64,000 nucleotides of DNA from Shinella lacus. Lineage in GTDB: Bacteria > Pseudomonadota > Alphaproteobacteria > Rhizobiales > Rhizobiaceae. The position numbers and the translations under genes are program-made. Below, piece by piece: positions 9,136-20,305 of this stretch (position 1 is the first letter of the stretch; each line of letters opens with the position of its first letter). The DNA is taken from the NCBI RefSeq assembly GCF_010994755.1, contig NZ_WHSB02000002.1:372001-436000 (forward strand), in the 5' to 3' direction. Under the pieces are notes generated by a model. It saw only the letters and a list, made by a program, of their open reading frames with translations. It was not told the origin of the DNA and ran no database searches.

Positions 9136-10263
9136 TTGATCGTTCATGCTTTCCTCCGTTGGGTCGAGACAGCCCGGGCAGCCGACAGGGCGAAGGCGGC
9201 CAGTGTGTTGGCGCGGGCTTACGCACGGTCGCGGATCTGTGCGGACGATCGCCGCGCCGCCGAGATGGCGATGATCTTTTTGCTCGACGATCCGGCGCCG
9301 AAGGTGCGGCTTGCGCTGGCGGAGGCGCTTGCCGACTGCGAGGATGCGCCGCGCGCCGTGATCCTGCCGCTGGCGGAAGACCAGCCGGAAATCGCCGCCC
9401 ATATCATTCTATGTTCGTCGCTGCTGACGGATGCCGATCTCGTCGATCTGGCGGCCAAGGGCAATGACGTGACGCGCATGCTGATCGCCAACCGCTCCTT
9501 CGTCTCGCGCGCCGTTTCGGCAGCGCTTGCGGAGATCGGCGAAGTGCCGGATGTGCTCGCCCTTTTGGAAAACGAAGGCGCGGTGGTTTCGCGGCGCAGC
9601 CTGACGCGCATCGCCGACCGTCTCGGCGACGATGCGGAAATCCGCGCGCTGCTGCTCGACCGCGAGGACCTGCCGAGCGATGCGCGCCATGCGCTGGTCG
9701 AGAAGATCGGCACGGCGCTGGCCGGCTTCGGGCTCATCCAGGCCGCGGTCGGCACCGGCCGCGTCGAGCGCATCACGCGCGAAGCCTGCGACGTGGCGAC
9801 GATCGGCATGGTGGGCGAGGTGGCCGCGGCGGAAATGCCGGCCCTGGTCGAGCACCTGCGCCTGACCGGGCGGCTGACGCCCGTGTTCCTCATGCATGCG
9901 CTCTGCACCGGCCGCGTCGAGTTTTTCGCCTCGGCGATCACCAATCTTTCGGGGCAGGCGGAGCGGCGCGTCCGCTCCATCCTGTCGGATGGCCGCGAGG
10001 CGGCGGTGCGGGCGCTCTATGAAACGGCCGGGCTCGGCCGGGATATCAGCGCGCTCTTCGCCGAGGCGACCATGCTCTGGCGGCGCGAGGCGAAGGGCGA
10101 GGACGACGGGCTTTCGGTGTCCGAGCACCTGCTGTCGCGCGCACGGGCGGCGGGCAATGCCTCCTGCCAATCCATGCTGGAACTGGTAGAGCGGCTGGCC
10201 ATTGCCGAGCAGCGCCAGACGGCGCGCAGCTACGCGCTCATTGCGGCGCGCGAAGCGGCCTGA
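9136..10263 (+). CDS. DUF2336 domain-containing protein
   Basis: 375 residues, almost wholly alpha-helical with HEAT-like pattern: repeated blocks such as DDPAPKVRLALAEALADC, EDQPEIAAHIILCSS and NEGAVVSRRSLTRIADRLGDDAEIRALLL. This matches the DUF2336 proteins of alphaproteobacteria, whose function is unknown. The start is taken as TTG 9136 (reading MIVHAFLRWVETAR), with TGGGGCG upstream; an in-frame TTG at 9109 is less likely because it adds a basic unrelated stretch. Its stop abuts the convergent gene at 10264. No signal peptide or membrane segment is seen. Confidence 0.75.
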   Translation: MIVHAFLRWVETARAADRAKAASVLARAYARSRICADDRRAAEMAMIFLLDDPAPKVRLALAEALADCEDAPRAVILPLAEDQPEIAAHIILCSSLLTDADLVDLAAKGNDVTRMLIANRSFVSRAVSAALAEIGEVPDVLALLENEGAVVSRRSLTRIADRLGDDAEIRALLLDREDLPSDARHALVEKIGTALAGFGLIQAAVGTGRVERITREACDVATIGMVGEVAAAEMPALVEHLRLTGRLTPVFLMHALCTGRVEFFASAITNLSGQAERRVRSILSDGREAAVRALYETAGLGRDISALFAEATMLWRREAKGEDDGLSVSEHLLSRARAAGNASCQSMLELVERLAIAEQRQTARSYALIAAREAA

Positions 10264-10695
10264 TCAGTCGGCGAAGCGTTTTACGACCCAGGAATAGCCG
10301 TCCTCGGCATAACGCACCGGCGTTGTGACGGCGTTCTTCAGCGCGGCCTTGTCGGGGATGGCCTTCCTGACGAAATTCAGCGTGCGGGCGGCGAGGCCCT
10401 GTTTGGCCTCGGCCGTCTCGGCCGGTGTGGGCACTTCGGCCGTGGTCACGGTTTCGGCGGGTTTGGCCTCGGGCGTTGGCTTTGCCACATCCGCTGTCAT
10501 GCGGTCGCCGGAGCTTTCGCAGACGGCGACGATCACCGGATAGTTCTTGTCCTGGTGGCGGTTGATATAGGTCTCGGCCTGCGCGTCGCAGAGCGCCACG
10601 GTCTGCCAGCTCTTGCCGACCGTATCGATATAGTGGCACTGGGTCGCGCTGTCGTCGCAGCCCATGATCGTCATGACGATGAGCGCAGCTTTCAT
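10264..10695 (-). CDS. Small conserved hypothetical protein
   Basis: 143 residues of unknown function. The N-terminus (MKAALIVMTIMGCDDSATQC) is hydrophobic with an MGC that could be a lipobox-like site, though it is short for a signal peptide. A central Pro/Ala/Glu/Thr-rich linker (about residues 70-98) separates it from a C-terminal block AARTLNFVRKAIPDKAAL. Its codon use is like the neighbours'. It lies between DUF2336 and parE and is convergent with the former; it probably has its own promoter in the 70 bases before parE. Confidence 0.65.
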   Translation of the reverse strand: MKAALIVMTIMGCDDSATQCHYIDTVGKSWQTVALCDAQAETYINRHQDKNYPVIVAVCESSGDRMTADVAKPTPEAKPAETVTTAEVPTPAETAEAKQGLAARTLNFVRKAIPDKAALKNAVTTPVRYAEDGYSWVVKRFAD

Positions 10696-10765
10696 GGCCG
10701 TCCTTTCCGCCTTCGTTGCTGCCGGTTAGAGGCAGGCATTGCCGCGAAAATAAGGCGGCAATGCC

Positions 10766-12859
10766 TCAGATATCGAGGTTGTCGGCGAAGACGGCGCGCT
10801 CTTGGATGAAGCGGAAGCGGGCTTCCGGCTTGGTGCCCATCAGGTCGTCCACGGCGGTGCGCGTTCCTTCGAAGTCGACGTCGTCGATTGCGACCTTCAG
10901 GAGCGTGCGCTTCTTCGGGTCCATCGTGGTTTCCTTGAGCTGCGCCGGCAGCATCTCGCCGAGACCCTTGAAGCGGCCGATTTCCACCTTGCCGCGGCCG
11001 TTGAACTCGGTGCGCATCAGCTCCTCGCGATGCGGGTCGTCGCGGGCATAGAGCGTCTTGCCGCCCTGGCTGAGGCGGTAGAGCGGAGGCACGGCGAGGA
11101 AGAGGTGGCCGCCGCGCACGAGATCCGGCATCTCCTGGTAGAAGAAGGTGATGAGCAGCGAGGCGATATGCGCGCCGTCCACGTCGGCATCGGTCATGAC
11201 GATGACGCGCTCGTAGCGCAGGTCCTCTTCGCGGTATTTCGTGCGCGTGCCGCAGCCGAGCGCCTGCACGAGATCGGAAATCTGCTGGTTGGCGCCGAGC
11301 TTTTCACGGCCGGCGCTGGCGACGTTGAGGATTTTGCCGCGCAAGGGAAGAATGGCCTGGTTGGCGCGGTTGCGCGCCTGCTTGGCAGAGCCGCCGGCCG
11401 AATCGCCCTCGACGATGAAGAGTTCGGCGCCTTCGGCGGAATTCTGCGAGCAGTCGGCCAGTTTGCCGGGCAGGCGCAGCTTGCGCACGGCGGTCTTGCG
11501 GCTGACTTCCTTTTCCTTGCGGCGACGCATGCGCTCTTCGGCGCGCTCGATCACCCATTCGAGAAGCTTGGCCGCTTCGCCGGGGTTGTCGGCGAGGTAA
11601 TGGTCGAAGGGGTCGCGCAATGCGTTTTCGACGATGCGCTGGGCTTCGACGCTCGCGAGCTTGTCCTTCGTCTGACCGACGAATTCCGGCTCGCGGATGA
11701 AGACCGAAAGCATGCCGACCGCGGAAATCATCACATCGTCCGTGGTGATGTCCTTGGCGCGCTTGTTCTGCGTCAGGTCGGCATAGGCCTTGAGACCCTT
11801 GGTGAGCGCGATGCGCAGACCCGCCTCATGCGTGCCGCCGTCGGCCGTAGGAATCGTGTTGCAATAGGAGTGGATCAGCGAATCGCCGCCATACCAGGTG
11901 ACCGCCCATTCGAGCGAACCGTGGCCGCCGGACTTTTCGCTTTTGCCGGCGAAGATTTCGCGGGTGACGGTGTAGTCTTTGCCGAGCGTCGCCTGGAGAT
12001 AATCCTTCAGGCCGCCGGGGAAATGGAAGACCGCCTTTTCCGGCGTTTCCGAACCTTCCAGCAGCAGCGACGGGTCGCAGCTCCAGCGGATTTCAACGCC
12101 GCCGAAGAGATAGGCCTTGGAACGGGCCATGCGGAAGACGCGGCCGGGGTCGAATCGTGCGTGGGCGCCAAAGATTTCCGGGTCGGGGTGGAAGCGTACC
12201 TTGGTTCCGCGGCGGTTGTGCACGTCGCCAAGCTCTTCCAGGCCGCCGACCGGCTTGCCGCGCGAAAAGCGCTGGCGGTAGAGCTTCTTGTTGCGGGCGA
12301 CCTCGACTTCGAGATGGTCGGACAGCGCGTTGACGACAGAGACGCCGACGCCGTGCAGGCCGCCCGAGGTCTCATAGGCCTTGCCGTCGAACTTGCCGCC
12401 GGCATGCAGCACGGTGAGGATGACTTCGAGCGTCGATTTCCCAGGCATCTGCGGGTGGTTTTCCACCGGGATGCCGCGGCCGTTGTCCGTGACGGTCAGG
12501 AAACCTTCGGCATCGAGGTTGACGTCGATGAAGTTGGCATGGCCGGCGACCGCTTCGTCCATCGAGTTGTCGATGACTTCGGCGAAGAGGTGGTGCAGCG
12601 CCTTTTCGTCCGTGCCGCCGATATACATGCCGGGCCGCATGCGCACGGGCTCCAGGCCCTCCAGCACGCGGATTGCCGAGGCATCGTAGCCGCCGGAGCC
12701 TTCGCTGATGGGCTGCACGGCGCGCGCCTCGCGCGGTGGGGCGGCAGCCGGCTTTTCCGCCGGTGCAGGGGACGCTGCGGCGGGTTGGGGGGGAACGTTG
12801 GCGAAAAGGTCGTTGCTGTCGTCTTGCATGGGCCGTTCAGATTTTGTTCCGTTTGCCAT
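10766..12859 (-). CDS. parE: DNA topoisomerase IV subunit B
   Basis: 697 residues with a GHKL ATPase domain (EVIDNSMDEAVAGHA, TDNGRGIPVE, GGLHGVGVSVVNALS), transducer domain, and a TOPRIM domain (EGDSAGGSAKQARNR; MTDADVDGAHI). These bind ATP and Mg; with ParC it decatenates replicated chromosomes. TOPRIM begins near FIVEGDSAGG. ParE rather than GyrB is indicated by its length and the absence of the long GyrB insert. The start ATG 12859 follows GGGAGAAA; ATG 12829 (MQDDSNDLF) is the other candidate and may be the usual family start. About 45 Ala/Pro-rich residues precede the ATPase domain. Confidence 0.92.
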   Translation of the reverse strand: MANGTKSERPMQDDSNDLFANVPPQPAAASPAPAEKPAAAPPREARAVQPISEGSGGYDASAIRVLEGLEPVRMRPGMYIGGTDEKALHHLFAEVIDNSMDEAVAGHANFIDVNLDAEGFLTVTDNGRGIPVENHPQMPGKSTLEVILTVLHAGGKFDGKAYETSGGLHGVGVSVVNALSDHLEVEVARNKKLYRQRFSRGKPVGGLEELGDVHNRRGTKVRFHPDPEIFGAHARFDPGRVFRMARSKAYLFGGVEIRWSCDPSLLLEGSETPEKAVFHFPGGLKDYLQATLGKDYTVTREIFAGKSEKSGGHGSLEWAVTWYGGDSLIHSYCNTIPTADGGTHEAGLRIALTKGLKAYADLTQNKRAKDITTDDVMISAVGMLSVFIREPEFVGQTKDKLASVEAQRIVENALRDPFDHYLADNPGEAAKLLEWVIERAEERMRRRKEKEVSRKTAVRKLRLPGKLADCSQNSAEGAELFIVEGDSAGGSAKQARNRANQAILPLRGKILNVASAGREKLGANQQISDLVQALGCGTRTKYREEDLRYERVIVMTDADVDGAHIASLLITFFYQEMPDLVRGGHLFLAVPPLYRLSQGGKTLYARDDPHREELMRTEFNGRGKVEIGRFKGLGEMLPAQLKETTMDPKKRTLLKVAIDDVDFEGTRTAVDDLMGTKPEARFRFIQERAVFADNLDI

Positions 12860-13038
12860 TTTCTCCCGCCGATCCGGGAAGATCGGGGTTTGGCACAAAT
12901 GAGGTCGCGGGCGAATCACTCGCGACTCTGCCAGATTCCGTGGGTTTTCGCGATGCCGGGCCGCGCCAACCGCTGGGCGAGGATTGCGTTGCGCGCGGGC
13001 GAATGGCAAGTATCGCCAGCCCCAGGGAGCGACAGTTC

Positions 13039-13923
13039 ATGCCTCAGTCCACAGTTCATTGCCTTCGCCGGCTGGTTTTCGCCGCGGTTTTCACCGCGCT
13101 TGCGGTTCAGGACGCGGCGGCGTTGACGCTGAAACCCTGGAAGGACGAGCTTTTCGGCTATGGCACGGTGATCGAGACCTCCGACGACGGCGCGCTCAGC
13201 GTCGTCGATTACCAGGAGATGCGCGACATCAACGGGCGCGACCAGGTGCCGGAGCGCCGGGTGAAATCGGCCTATGTCTCGACGGCGGTGAAGAAGGCGC
13301 AGAAGAATGTGACGCTCGACACACCCGCCGGGCCGATCGACGTGGCGATGACCGGCAACGGCGAGGGCGCGGCCTTCACCGTCATCTTCATCCACGGCCG
13401 CGGCGGCGACCGGCGGCTCGGCAACAACGACTGGAATTTCGGCGGCAATTTCAACCGGCTCAAAAATCTCGCGGTGCGGGGTGGCGGGGTCTATTATGCG
13501 GCGAGCGTTCCCTCCTTCGACGACAAGGGGGCGGCGCGCATTTCCGGCCTCATCCTCACCGCCAAGGCGCTTTCGCCGGATGCGCCGGTCATCCTCGCCT
13601 GCGCCTCGATGGGCAGTTTCATCTGCGCCCGCGTGGCGCGCGACCCAGCGGCGGTGAAAAGCCTCTCGGGCATGGTGCTGATGGGCGGGGCGGCGGATGG
13701 GGATTATGCCAAGACCGCAGCCTTCAAGGCGAAACTGCCGGTCTTCTTCACCCATGGCGACAGCGACAGCGTCTACCAGGCGAACGACCAGATCGCCGTC
13801 TTCCGCAAGCTCAGGAAGGCGGGCGTCCCGGCGCGCTTCGTGCTGTTCCAGACCGGCGGCCACGGCACGCCGGTGCGGATGACCGATTGGCGCGAAACGC
13901 TCAACTGGCTGTTTGCGCAGTAG
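13039..13923 (+). CDS. Exported alpha/beta hydrolase
   Basis: 294 residues with a signal peptide (LRRLVFAAVFTALAVQDAAA) and an alpha/beta-hydrolase core: the oxyanion segment IFIHGRGGDRR, a nucleophile elbow in ACASMGSF, an acid in FFTHGDSDSVY and a catalytic His in TGGHGTPVR. It is likely an esterase or lipase-like hydrolase acting in the periplasm; the substrate is unknown. The ATG at 13039 follows AGGGAG at nine bases. It is divergent from parE and 52 bases before tpiA, with which it could be co-transcribed. Confidence 0.78.
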   Translation: MPQSTVHCLRRLVFAAVFTALAVQDAAALTLKPWKDELFGYGTVIETSDDGALSVVDYQEMRDINGRDQVPERRVKSAYVSTAVKKAQKNVTLDTPAGPIDVAMTGNGEGAAFTVIFIHGRGGDRRLGNNDWNFGGNFNRLKNLAVRGGGVYYAASVPSFDDKGAARISGLILTAKALSPDAPVILACASMGSFICARVARDPAAVKSLSGMVLMGGAADGDYAKTAAFKAKLPVFFTHGDSDSVYQANDQIAVFRKLRKAGVPARFVLFQTGGHGTPVRMTDWRETLNWLFAQ

Positions 13924-13975
13924 GCTTCGATTTGCTACGCCGCAAGCCAACAATCTTTAAGGACAGGGAGGCCTC

Positions 13976-14746
13976 ATGACACCGGACGTAACCCCGCTCG
14001 TTGCCGGGAACTGGAAGATGAACGGCACGCGCGCGTCGCTCGACCAGATCAAGGCGATGGCCGAAGGCGTGAAGGGACCGCTTTCCGAAAAGGTCGAGGC
14101 GCTGATCTGCCCGCCGGCAACGCTGCTTTATGTGGCGACGGCGCTTTGCGACGACAGCCCGCTCCTGATCGGCGCGCAGGATTGCCATGAAAAGGCCTCC
14201 GGCGCGCATACGGGCGACGTTTCGGCGGAAATGATCGCCGATTGCTTCGGCAGCCACGTCATCGTCGGCCATTCCGAGCGCCGCACGGATCACAAGGAAA
14301 GCGACGCGCTGGTGCGCGCCAAGGCCGAGATCGCGCATCAGAACGACCTCGTCGCCATCGTCTGCATCGGCGAGACCGGCGACGAGCGCAAATCCGGCAA
14401 GACGCTGGACGTGCTGAAGACGCAGCTTGCCGGCTCCGTGCCGGATGGGGCGACGGCGGACAACACCGTGATCGCCTATGAACCCGTCTGGGCAATCGGC
14501 ACGGGGCTGACGCCGACGGCGGCCGACGTGGAAGAGGCGCATGCCTTCATGCGCGCGGAACTGACGGCGCGTTTTGCCGGCGAGGGCGCCACGATGCGCA
14601 TTCTCTATGGTGGCTCGGTGAAGCCGGGCAATGCCAGGGAACTGATGGGTGTGGCCAATGTCGACGGCGCGCTGATCGGCGGCGCGAGCTTGAAATCCGA
14701 CGACTTCCTTGCCATCTACCGGGCATACGAAGAGCTCACGGCCTGA
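13976..14746 (+). CDS. tpiA: Triose-phosphate isomerase
   Basis: 256 residues, the normal length. The expected catalytic residues are present: Lys14 (GNWKMNG), His99 (VIVGHSERR) and Glu169 ([11 protein letters not shown]), plus the phosphate-binding GGSVKPGN near the C-terminus. It interconverts dihydroxyacetone phosphate and glyceraldehyde 3-phosphate in the cytoplasm. The start ATG has GGGAGGCC just upstream. secG follows after about 120 bases that contain a GC-rich hairpin. Confidence 0.96.
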   Translation: MTPDVTPLVAGNWKMNGTRASLDQIKAMAEGVKGPLSEKVEALICPPATLLYVATALCDDSPLLIGAQDCHEKASGAHTGDVSAEMIADCFGSHVIVGHSERRTDHKESDALVRAKAEIAHQNDLVAIVCIGETGDERKSGKTLDVLKTQLAGSVPDGATADNTVIAYEPVWAIGTGLTPTAADVEEAHAFMRAELTARFAGEGATMRILYGGSVKPGNARELMGVANVDGALIGGASLKSDDFLAIYRAYEELTA

Positions 14747-14750
14747 GACG

Positions 14751-14785
14751 CCAATGGCCTGCCCGCAAAAGGGCGGGCGGATTGG
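14751..14785 (+). other. GC-rich hairpin between tpiA and secG
   Basis: CCAAT and GCCCGC on the left pair with GCGGGC and ATTGG on the right around AAAAG. There is no T-run, so this is not a standard terminator; it could be an RNA processing or stabilising structure. Confidence 0.35.
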
Positions 14786-14869
14786 CCGGTAAGGGCTTGG
14801 AATGGTGCGCGGCTTGGTATATTGAGCCGCAAACCTGAAATTTGGGCCGTCTGGCCGGGATCCTGAAAC

Positions 14870-15373
14870 ATGCAGACCATCTTGCTCGTCATCTATCTCA
14901 TGGTCGTCGTCGCGCTGATCGGCGTCGTGCTGATCCAGCGGTCGGAAGGCGGCGGCCTCGGCATCGGCGGCGGCTCCGGCTTCATGTCGGCCCGCGGCAC
15001 GGCCAATGCCCTGACGCGCACCACTGCGATCCTGGCCGCACTGTTCTTCGTGCTGGCGCTCGGCATGGGCATCCTCGCCCGTTACGAGACGCAGCCGACC
15101 GACATTCTCGACCGTATTCCCGGCACGACCGGCACGGGCGGCGTTCTCGATGCGCTCGGCGGGGCCGAGCAGAACCAGGGCACGCAGAACAACAACCAGA
15201 CGCCTGCGACGACCGGCACCGACACCGTTCCGACCGAAGGCGGCGCTGCGACCGGCACGGGTACGGGCACCGGCAACACGACGACCGGCACGGGCAACAC
15301 GACGACGGGCACCGGCACGACCGGCGGCGCAACGGGTACGGAGCAGAACTCCGGCGTGCCGAGCGGCCAGTAA
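14870..15373 (+). CDS. secG: Preprotein translocase subunit SecG
   Basis: 167 residues. Two membrane segments (about residues 2-22 and 50-72) flank a cytoplasmic loop with the SecG motif QRSEGGGLGIGGGSGFMSARGTAN. SecG is the small accessory subunit of the SecYEG channel. After about residue 85 the tail is a low-complexity Gln/Asn then Thr/Gly-rich stretch with repeated TGTGNTT units (nucleotides about 15250-15340), much longer than the E. coli protein (110 residues). Long variable tails of this kind are common in alphaproteobacterial SecG. A hairpin terminator follows. Confidence 0.93.
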   Translation: MQTILLVIYLMVVVALIGVVLIQRSEGGGLGIGGGSGFMSARGTANALTRTTAILAALFFVLALGMGILARYETQPTDILDRIPGTTGTGGVLDALGGAEQNQGTQNNNQTPATTGTDTVPTEGGAATGTGTGTGNTTTGTGNTTTGTGTTGGATGTEQNSGVPSGQ

Positions 15374-15397
15374 GCCGCAGGGGCTGAAAAACAAACC

Positions 15398-15431
15398 GGC
15401 CGGTTGGCGAAATCCAACCGGCCTTCTTCTT
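15398..15431 (+). terminator. Rho-independent terminator after secG
   Basis: A perfect ten-base stem, GGCCGGTTGG (15398-15407) with CCAACCGGCC (15414-15423), around a six-base loop, followed by TTCTTCTT. Confidence 0.85.
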
Positions 15432-15437
15432 GTGTAA

Positions 15438-17150
<1,713 letters not shown>

Positions 17151-17171
17151 CGCCGGAGATGAGAGAATGAC

Positions 17172-17199
17172 AAAGCCCGGCCTTGTGCCGGGCTTTTTG
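17172..17199 (+). terminator. Rho-independent terminator after pyrG
   Basis: AAGCCCGG (17173-17180) pairs with CCGGGCTT (17188-17195), followed by TTT. It also lies just beyond the end of the convergent AraC gene, so it may serve both. Confidence 0.85.
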
Positions 17200-17201
17200 C
17201 G

Positions 17202-18095
17202 TCAAGCCGATTCCAGCGTGAGGCTGCGGGCTGTCTGGGTTTCCTGCGCCGGCGGCAGGCCGAACATGCGGCGGTACTCGCGCGTGAACTGCGGCACGCT
17301 CTCATAACCGACGGCATAGGCGGCGGTGCTGGCATTGGCGCCTTGCGACAGCATCAGCCGCCGCGCCTCGATCAGCCGCAACTGCTTCTGGAATTGCAGG
17401 GGTGACAGCGAGGTGACTTTTCGGAAATGCTGGTGGAAGGAGGATGGGCTCATGCCGGCGATGGCGGCGAGCCTGTCGACCGGCAGCGGCTGGGCGAACT
17501 CCGCGCGCAGCAGCGCGACGGCGCGGGCGACGCGCTGCGCCTGTCCATCCGGATAGCCGAGCTGGCGGATGGCCGCGCCGTGACGGCCTTCGAGCAGCCA
17601 GTAATGCAGTTCGCGCACGAGCTGCGCATGCAACACCGGCACGGCGGCCGGACGATCGAGCAAGCGCATCAGGCGCAGTGCCGCGTCACTTACCTCGCTG
17701 TCCGTCGGTGCGGAGCGTATCGCCAGTCCGCCGGGCGCGGCGGTTGCCTGCATCTCCACGCAGAGTTCGGCGATGACCGCGGGGTTCAGGTCCAGCACGA
17801 GCGAGAGGTAGGGCGCGTCGGGGCTTGCCTGCAGGATCTGGCTGACGGTCGGCACGTCCGCGGTGATCAGCAGCGAATCCCCGGCGTGGAACGTGAAGCT
17901 GTTTGCGCCCATCGTCACATGCTTGCTGCCCTGGAGCACGAGGCAGACCAGCGGGCGGGCGATCATGTAGTCGAGGCCGGTAGGCTGCGTGGTGCGGATG
18001 GTGGTGAGGCCGGGCACGGGCGTGCGGGCGATGCCCGTGGCGTCGGCATTGGCCTCGACATAGCGGCGGACGGTGGCAAGGAGCGTCTCTGTCAT
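17202..18095 (-). CDS. AraC family transcriptional regulator
   Basis: 297 residues. The N-terminal half is an AraC_N (cupin-like) sensor domain of the type with a conserved LVLQGSKHVTMG strand; the C-terminal half holds two helix-turn-helix units (about residues 195-290) with LAAIAGMSPSSFHQHFRKVT and YAVGYESVPQFTREYRRMFG. This subgroup typically controls a neighbouring oxidoreductase gene. It is divergent from the SDR gene at 18229, with 133 bases between starts where its operator is expected. Confidence 0.88.
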   Translation of the reverse strand: MTETLLATVRRYVEANADATGIARTPVPGLTTIRTTQPTGLDYMIARPLVCLVLQGSKHVTMGANSFTFHAGDSLLITADVPTVSQILQASPDAPYLSLVLDLNPAVIAELCVEMQATAAPGGLAIRSAPTDSEVSDAALRLMRLLDRPAAVPVLHAQLVRELHYWLLEGRHGAAIRQLGYPDGQAQRVARAVALLRAEFAQPLPVDRLAAIAGMSPSSFHQHFRKVTSLSPLQFQKQLRLIEARRLMLSQGANASTAAYAVGYESVPQFTREYRRMFGLPPAQETQTARSLTLESA

Positions 18096-18228
18096 GCCGG
18101 CATCCTAGCCGCGTCCGGCACTCGCGTAAATCGGTTTGGAGGATCAGGCAAGGATCGGCGAGCTTCCGGTAACGCCAGTGGCGGGGGCGCTTGGTATCAA
18201 TCGGCCATTCCAACCGAAGGAGTTTCCC

Positions 18229-18984
18229 ATGACAAAGATCGCTCTCGTCACCGGCGGCAGCCGCGGCCTCGGACGCAATACGGCCCTCAGCATCGCCCGC
18301 CGCGGCGGCGACGTCGTCATTACCTACAGGAGCCGCGAGGAGGATGCTCGCATCGTCGTCGCCGAAATCGAGGCGCTGGGCCGCAAGGCCGTTGCGCTGC
18401 GGCTCGATACCGGCGTGGTCGCCGGCTTCGCGGCTTTCGTCGAAGCGCTACGCACGGCACTTGCCGAGACTTGGCAGCGCGAGACCTTCGACCATCTCGT
18501 CAACAATGCCGGCCATGGCGACATGGCGGCGATTGCCGAGACGACCGAGGCGCAGTTCGACAGCCTGGTCGACGTGCATTTCAAGGGCGTGTTCTTCCTG
18601 ACGCAGGCGCTGCTACCGCTGATTGCCGATGGCGGGCGCATCGTCAATCTTTCGACGGGCCTCACCCGCGTCTCCTATCCCGGTTTCTCGGCCTATGCCG
18701 CGGCCAAGGGCGCGGTGGAAATCCTCAGCGTCTATCTTGCAAAGGAGCTTGGCAGTCGCGGCATTGCGGTGAACACGGTCGCGCCCGGCGCCATCGAGAC
18801 GGATTTCCTCGGTGGTGCGGTGCGCGACATGCCCGATCTCAACACGGTGTTTGCCGACATGACGGCGCTGGGCCGGGTCGGGGTGCCGGACGATATCGGC
18901 CCGATGATCGCGAGCCTGCTGTCGGACGACAATCGCTGGATCACCGGCCAGCGCATCGAGGTGTCGGGCGGCCAGGTGATCTGA
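18229..18984 (+). CDS. Short-chain dehydrogenase/reductase (SDR)
   Basis: 251 residues, classical SDR. The cofactor motif is TGGSRGLGRN (TGxxxGxG) near residue 8; NNAGHGD is the structural NNAG motif; the catalytic Ser lies in NLSTG and the YxxxK pair in SAYAAAKGAVE. Arginine after the Gly-rich loop (ITYRSRE) suggests NADPH preference. The C-terminus ends with GQRIEVSGGQ, typical of the family. GAAGGAG precedes the ATG. It is likely induced through the divergent AraC gene; the substrate is unknown. Confidence 0.9.
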   Translation: MTKIALVTGGSRGLGRNTALSIARRGGDVVITYRSREEDARIVVAEIEALGRKAVALRLDTGVVAGFAAFVEALRTALAETWQRETFDHLVNNAGHGDMAAIAETTEAQFDSLVDVHFKGVFFLTQALLPLIADGGRIVNLSTGLTRVSYPGFSAYAAAKGAVEILSVYLAKELGSRGIAVNTVAPGAIETDFLGGAVRDMPDLNTVFADMTALGRVGVPDDIGPMIASLLSDDNRWITGQRIEVSGGQVI

Positions 18985-19000
18985 CGCCATCGTCAAAACG

Positions 19001-19028
19001 AAAAAGCCCGGCGCAGGCCGGGCTTTTT
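19001..19028. terminator. Bidirectional terminator between SDR and MFS genes
   Basis: AAAAAGCCCGG (19001-19011) pairs with CCGGGCTTTTT (19018-19028). A-run on one side and T-run on the other, so it can stop transcripts from both convergent genes. Confidence 0.88.
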
Positions 19029-19047
19029 GTGTTCAGGGGGGCGAGGG

Positions 19048-20271
19048 TTACTCGGCGGCCTGCACCAGCGGGCAGACGCTGTCGTCGCAATCCTCTCCGG
19101 CGAGCGTGCGCTGGCCGAGGCTGATGGTCAGCAGGGCGCCGATGCCGGCGGCGACGGAGACCCAGAAGCCGTTCTGTGCGCCGAAATTGTCGACCGCCCA
19201 GCCGGCGACGAAGGCGCCCAAAGCCATGCCGATGCCGATGCCGGTGGTGACCCAGGTGACGCCTTCCGTCAGCATGGCGCCGGGCACGCGGCGTTCGACC
19301 AGGCCGAAGGCGGTGATGAAGGTCGGCGAGATGGCGATACCGCTCACGAAGACCGCGACGGCCAGCAGCGGCACCGAGCCGGCGAAGGGCAGCGGCAGGG
19401 CGGTGAGCGCCAGCACGGCGACGGCGATCAACAACTGCTTTTGCAGCGCCATCTTCGGGTTCAGCGCGCCGAGAACGAGGCCGACGACGAAGGAGCCGAT
19501 GGCATAGACGCCGATAACGAGGCTTGCGGCATTCGGCTGGCCGAGTTCCTTGGTGATGGCGACCGCGCTTACCTCGGCGGTTGCGAAGGTGGAGCCGACG
19601 AAGATCAGCGCCAGCGTGATGATCTGCACCGGGCGCAGGCGGATCGCCGATTTCTGCGGCTTGCTGCCGGCGACGTATTGTATGCGCGGTTCCGTGCCGC
19701 GTTGCAGCAGGAAGAAGAAGCTGCCGACGGCGAGGAAGGCGGTGCTGATCAGCATGCCGGCTTCCGGAAACAGCGCGACGGCAAGGCCGACCGACAGAGA
19801 GGCGCCGGCGATATAGACCAGCTCGTCCGCCGCTGATTCGAAGGCGAAGGCGGTGTTGAGCTCGGGCCGATCGCGAAAAATCTCGCTCCAGCGGGCGCGA
19901 AGCATGGCCGGGATGCTCGGCATGGCGGCGGCGAGGAAGGCGCTGGCGAAGAGCGTCCAGACCGGCCAGCCCTGGTTGGTGCCGGCGATCAGCAGCAGGA
20001 AGGCGACGACCGAGACGATGGTTGCCGGGGTGAGCACCGCCGCCTGGCCGTAACGGTCGACAAGGCGGGAGACCTGCGGCGAGATGAGGGCGTTGGTCAG
20101 CGCGAAGGTGGCGGAGACGGCGCCGGCGAGCCAATATTCGCCGCGCGTCTGCGACAGCATGGCGACGATGCCGATCGGCGCCATGGCGATGGGAAGGCGC
20201 GCGAGGAAGCCGGCGGCGGAGAAGCCCACGGTTCCTGGGACGCTGAAAATCTCTTTATACGGGTTGGCCAT
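19048..20271 (-). CDS. Major facilitator superfamily transporter
   Basis: 407 residues with about twelve hydrophobic membrane segments. The loop after the second segment reads RLVDRYGQAAVL, which fits the MFS inter-helix motif (D-R-x-G). The C-terminal half has TEGVTWVTTGIGIGMALGAFVAGW. It is probably a drug or metabolite exporter of the inner membrane. The short C-terminal tail has a CDDSVC pair that is unusual. It is divergent from a TetR gene, with three matching operators between the two, so it is probably repressed by that protein and induced by a ligand that may be its substrate. Confidence 0.87.
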   Translation of the reverse strand: MANPYKEIFSVPGTVGFSAAGFLARLPIAMAPIGIVAMLSQTRGEYWLAGAVSATFALTNALISPQVSRLVDRYGQAAVLTPATIVSVVAFLLLIAGTNQGWPVWTLFASAFLAAAMPSIPAMLRARWSEIFRDRPELNTAFAFESAADELVYIAGASLSVGLAVALFPEAGMLISTAFLAVGSFFFLLQRGTEPRIQYVAGSKPQKSAIRLRPVQIITLALIFVGSTFATAEVSAVAITKELGQPNAASLVIGVYAIGSFVVGLVLGALNPKMALQKQLLIAVAVLALTALPLPFAGSVPLLAVAVFVSGIAISPTFITAFGLVERRVPGAMLTEGVTWVTTGIGIGMALGAFVAGWAVDNFGAQNGFWVSVAAGIGALLTISLGQRTLAGEDCDDSVCPLVQAAE

Positions 20272-20305
20272 GGCCTGCTCCTCGCAAATGAATGGTCAGC
20301 CACTT

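Noticed and set aside
10802-13126. 774-codon open frame on the plus strand opposite parE
   Set aside because: The minus strand has full ParE motifs; the plus frame has none.
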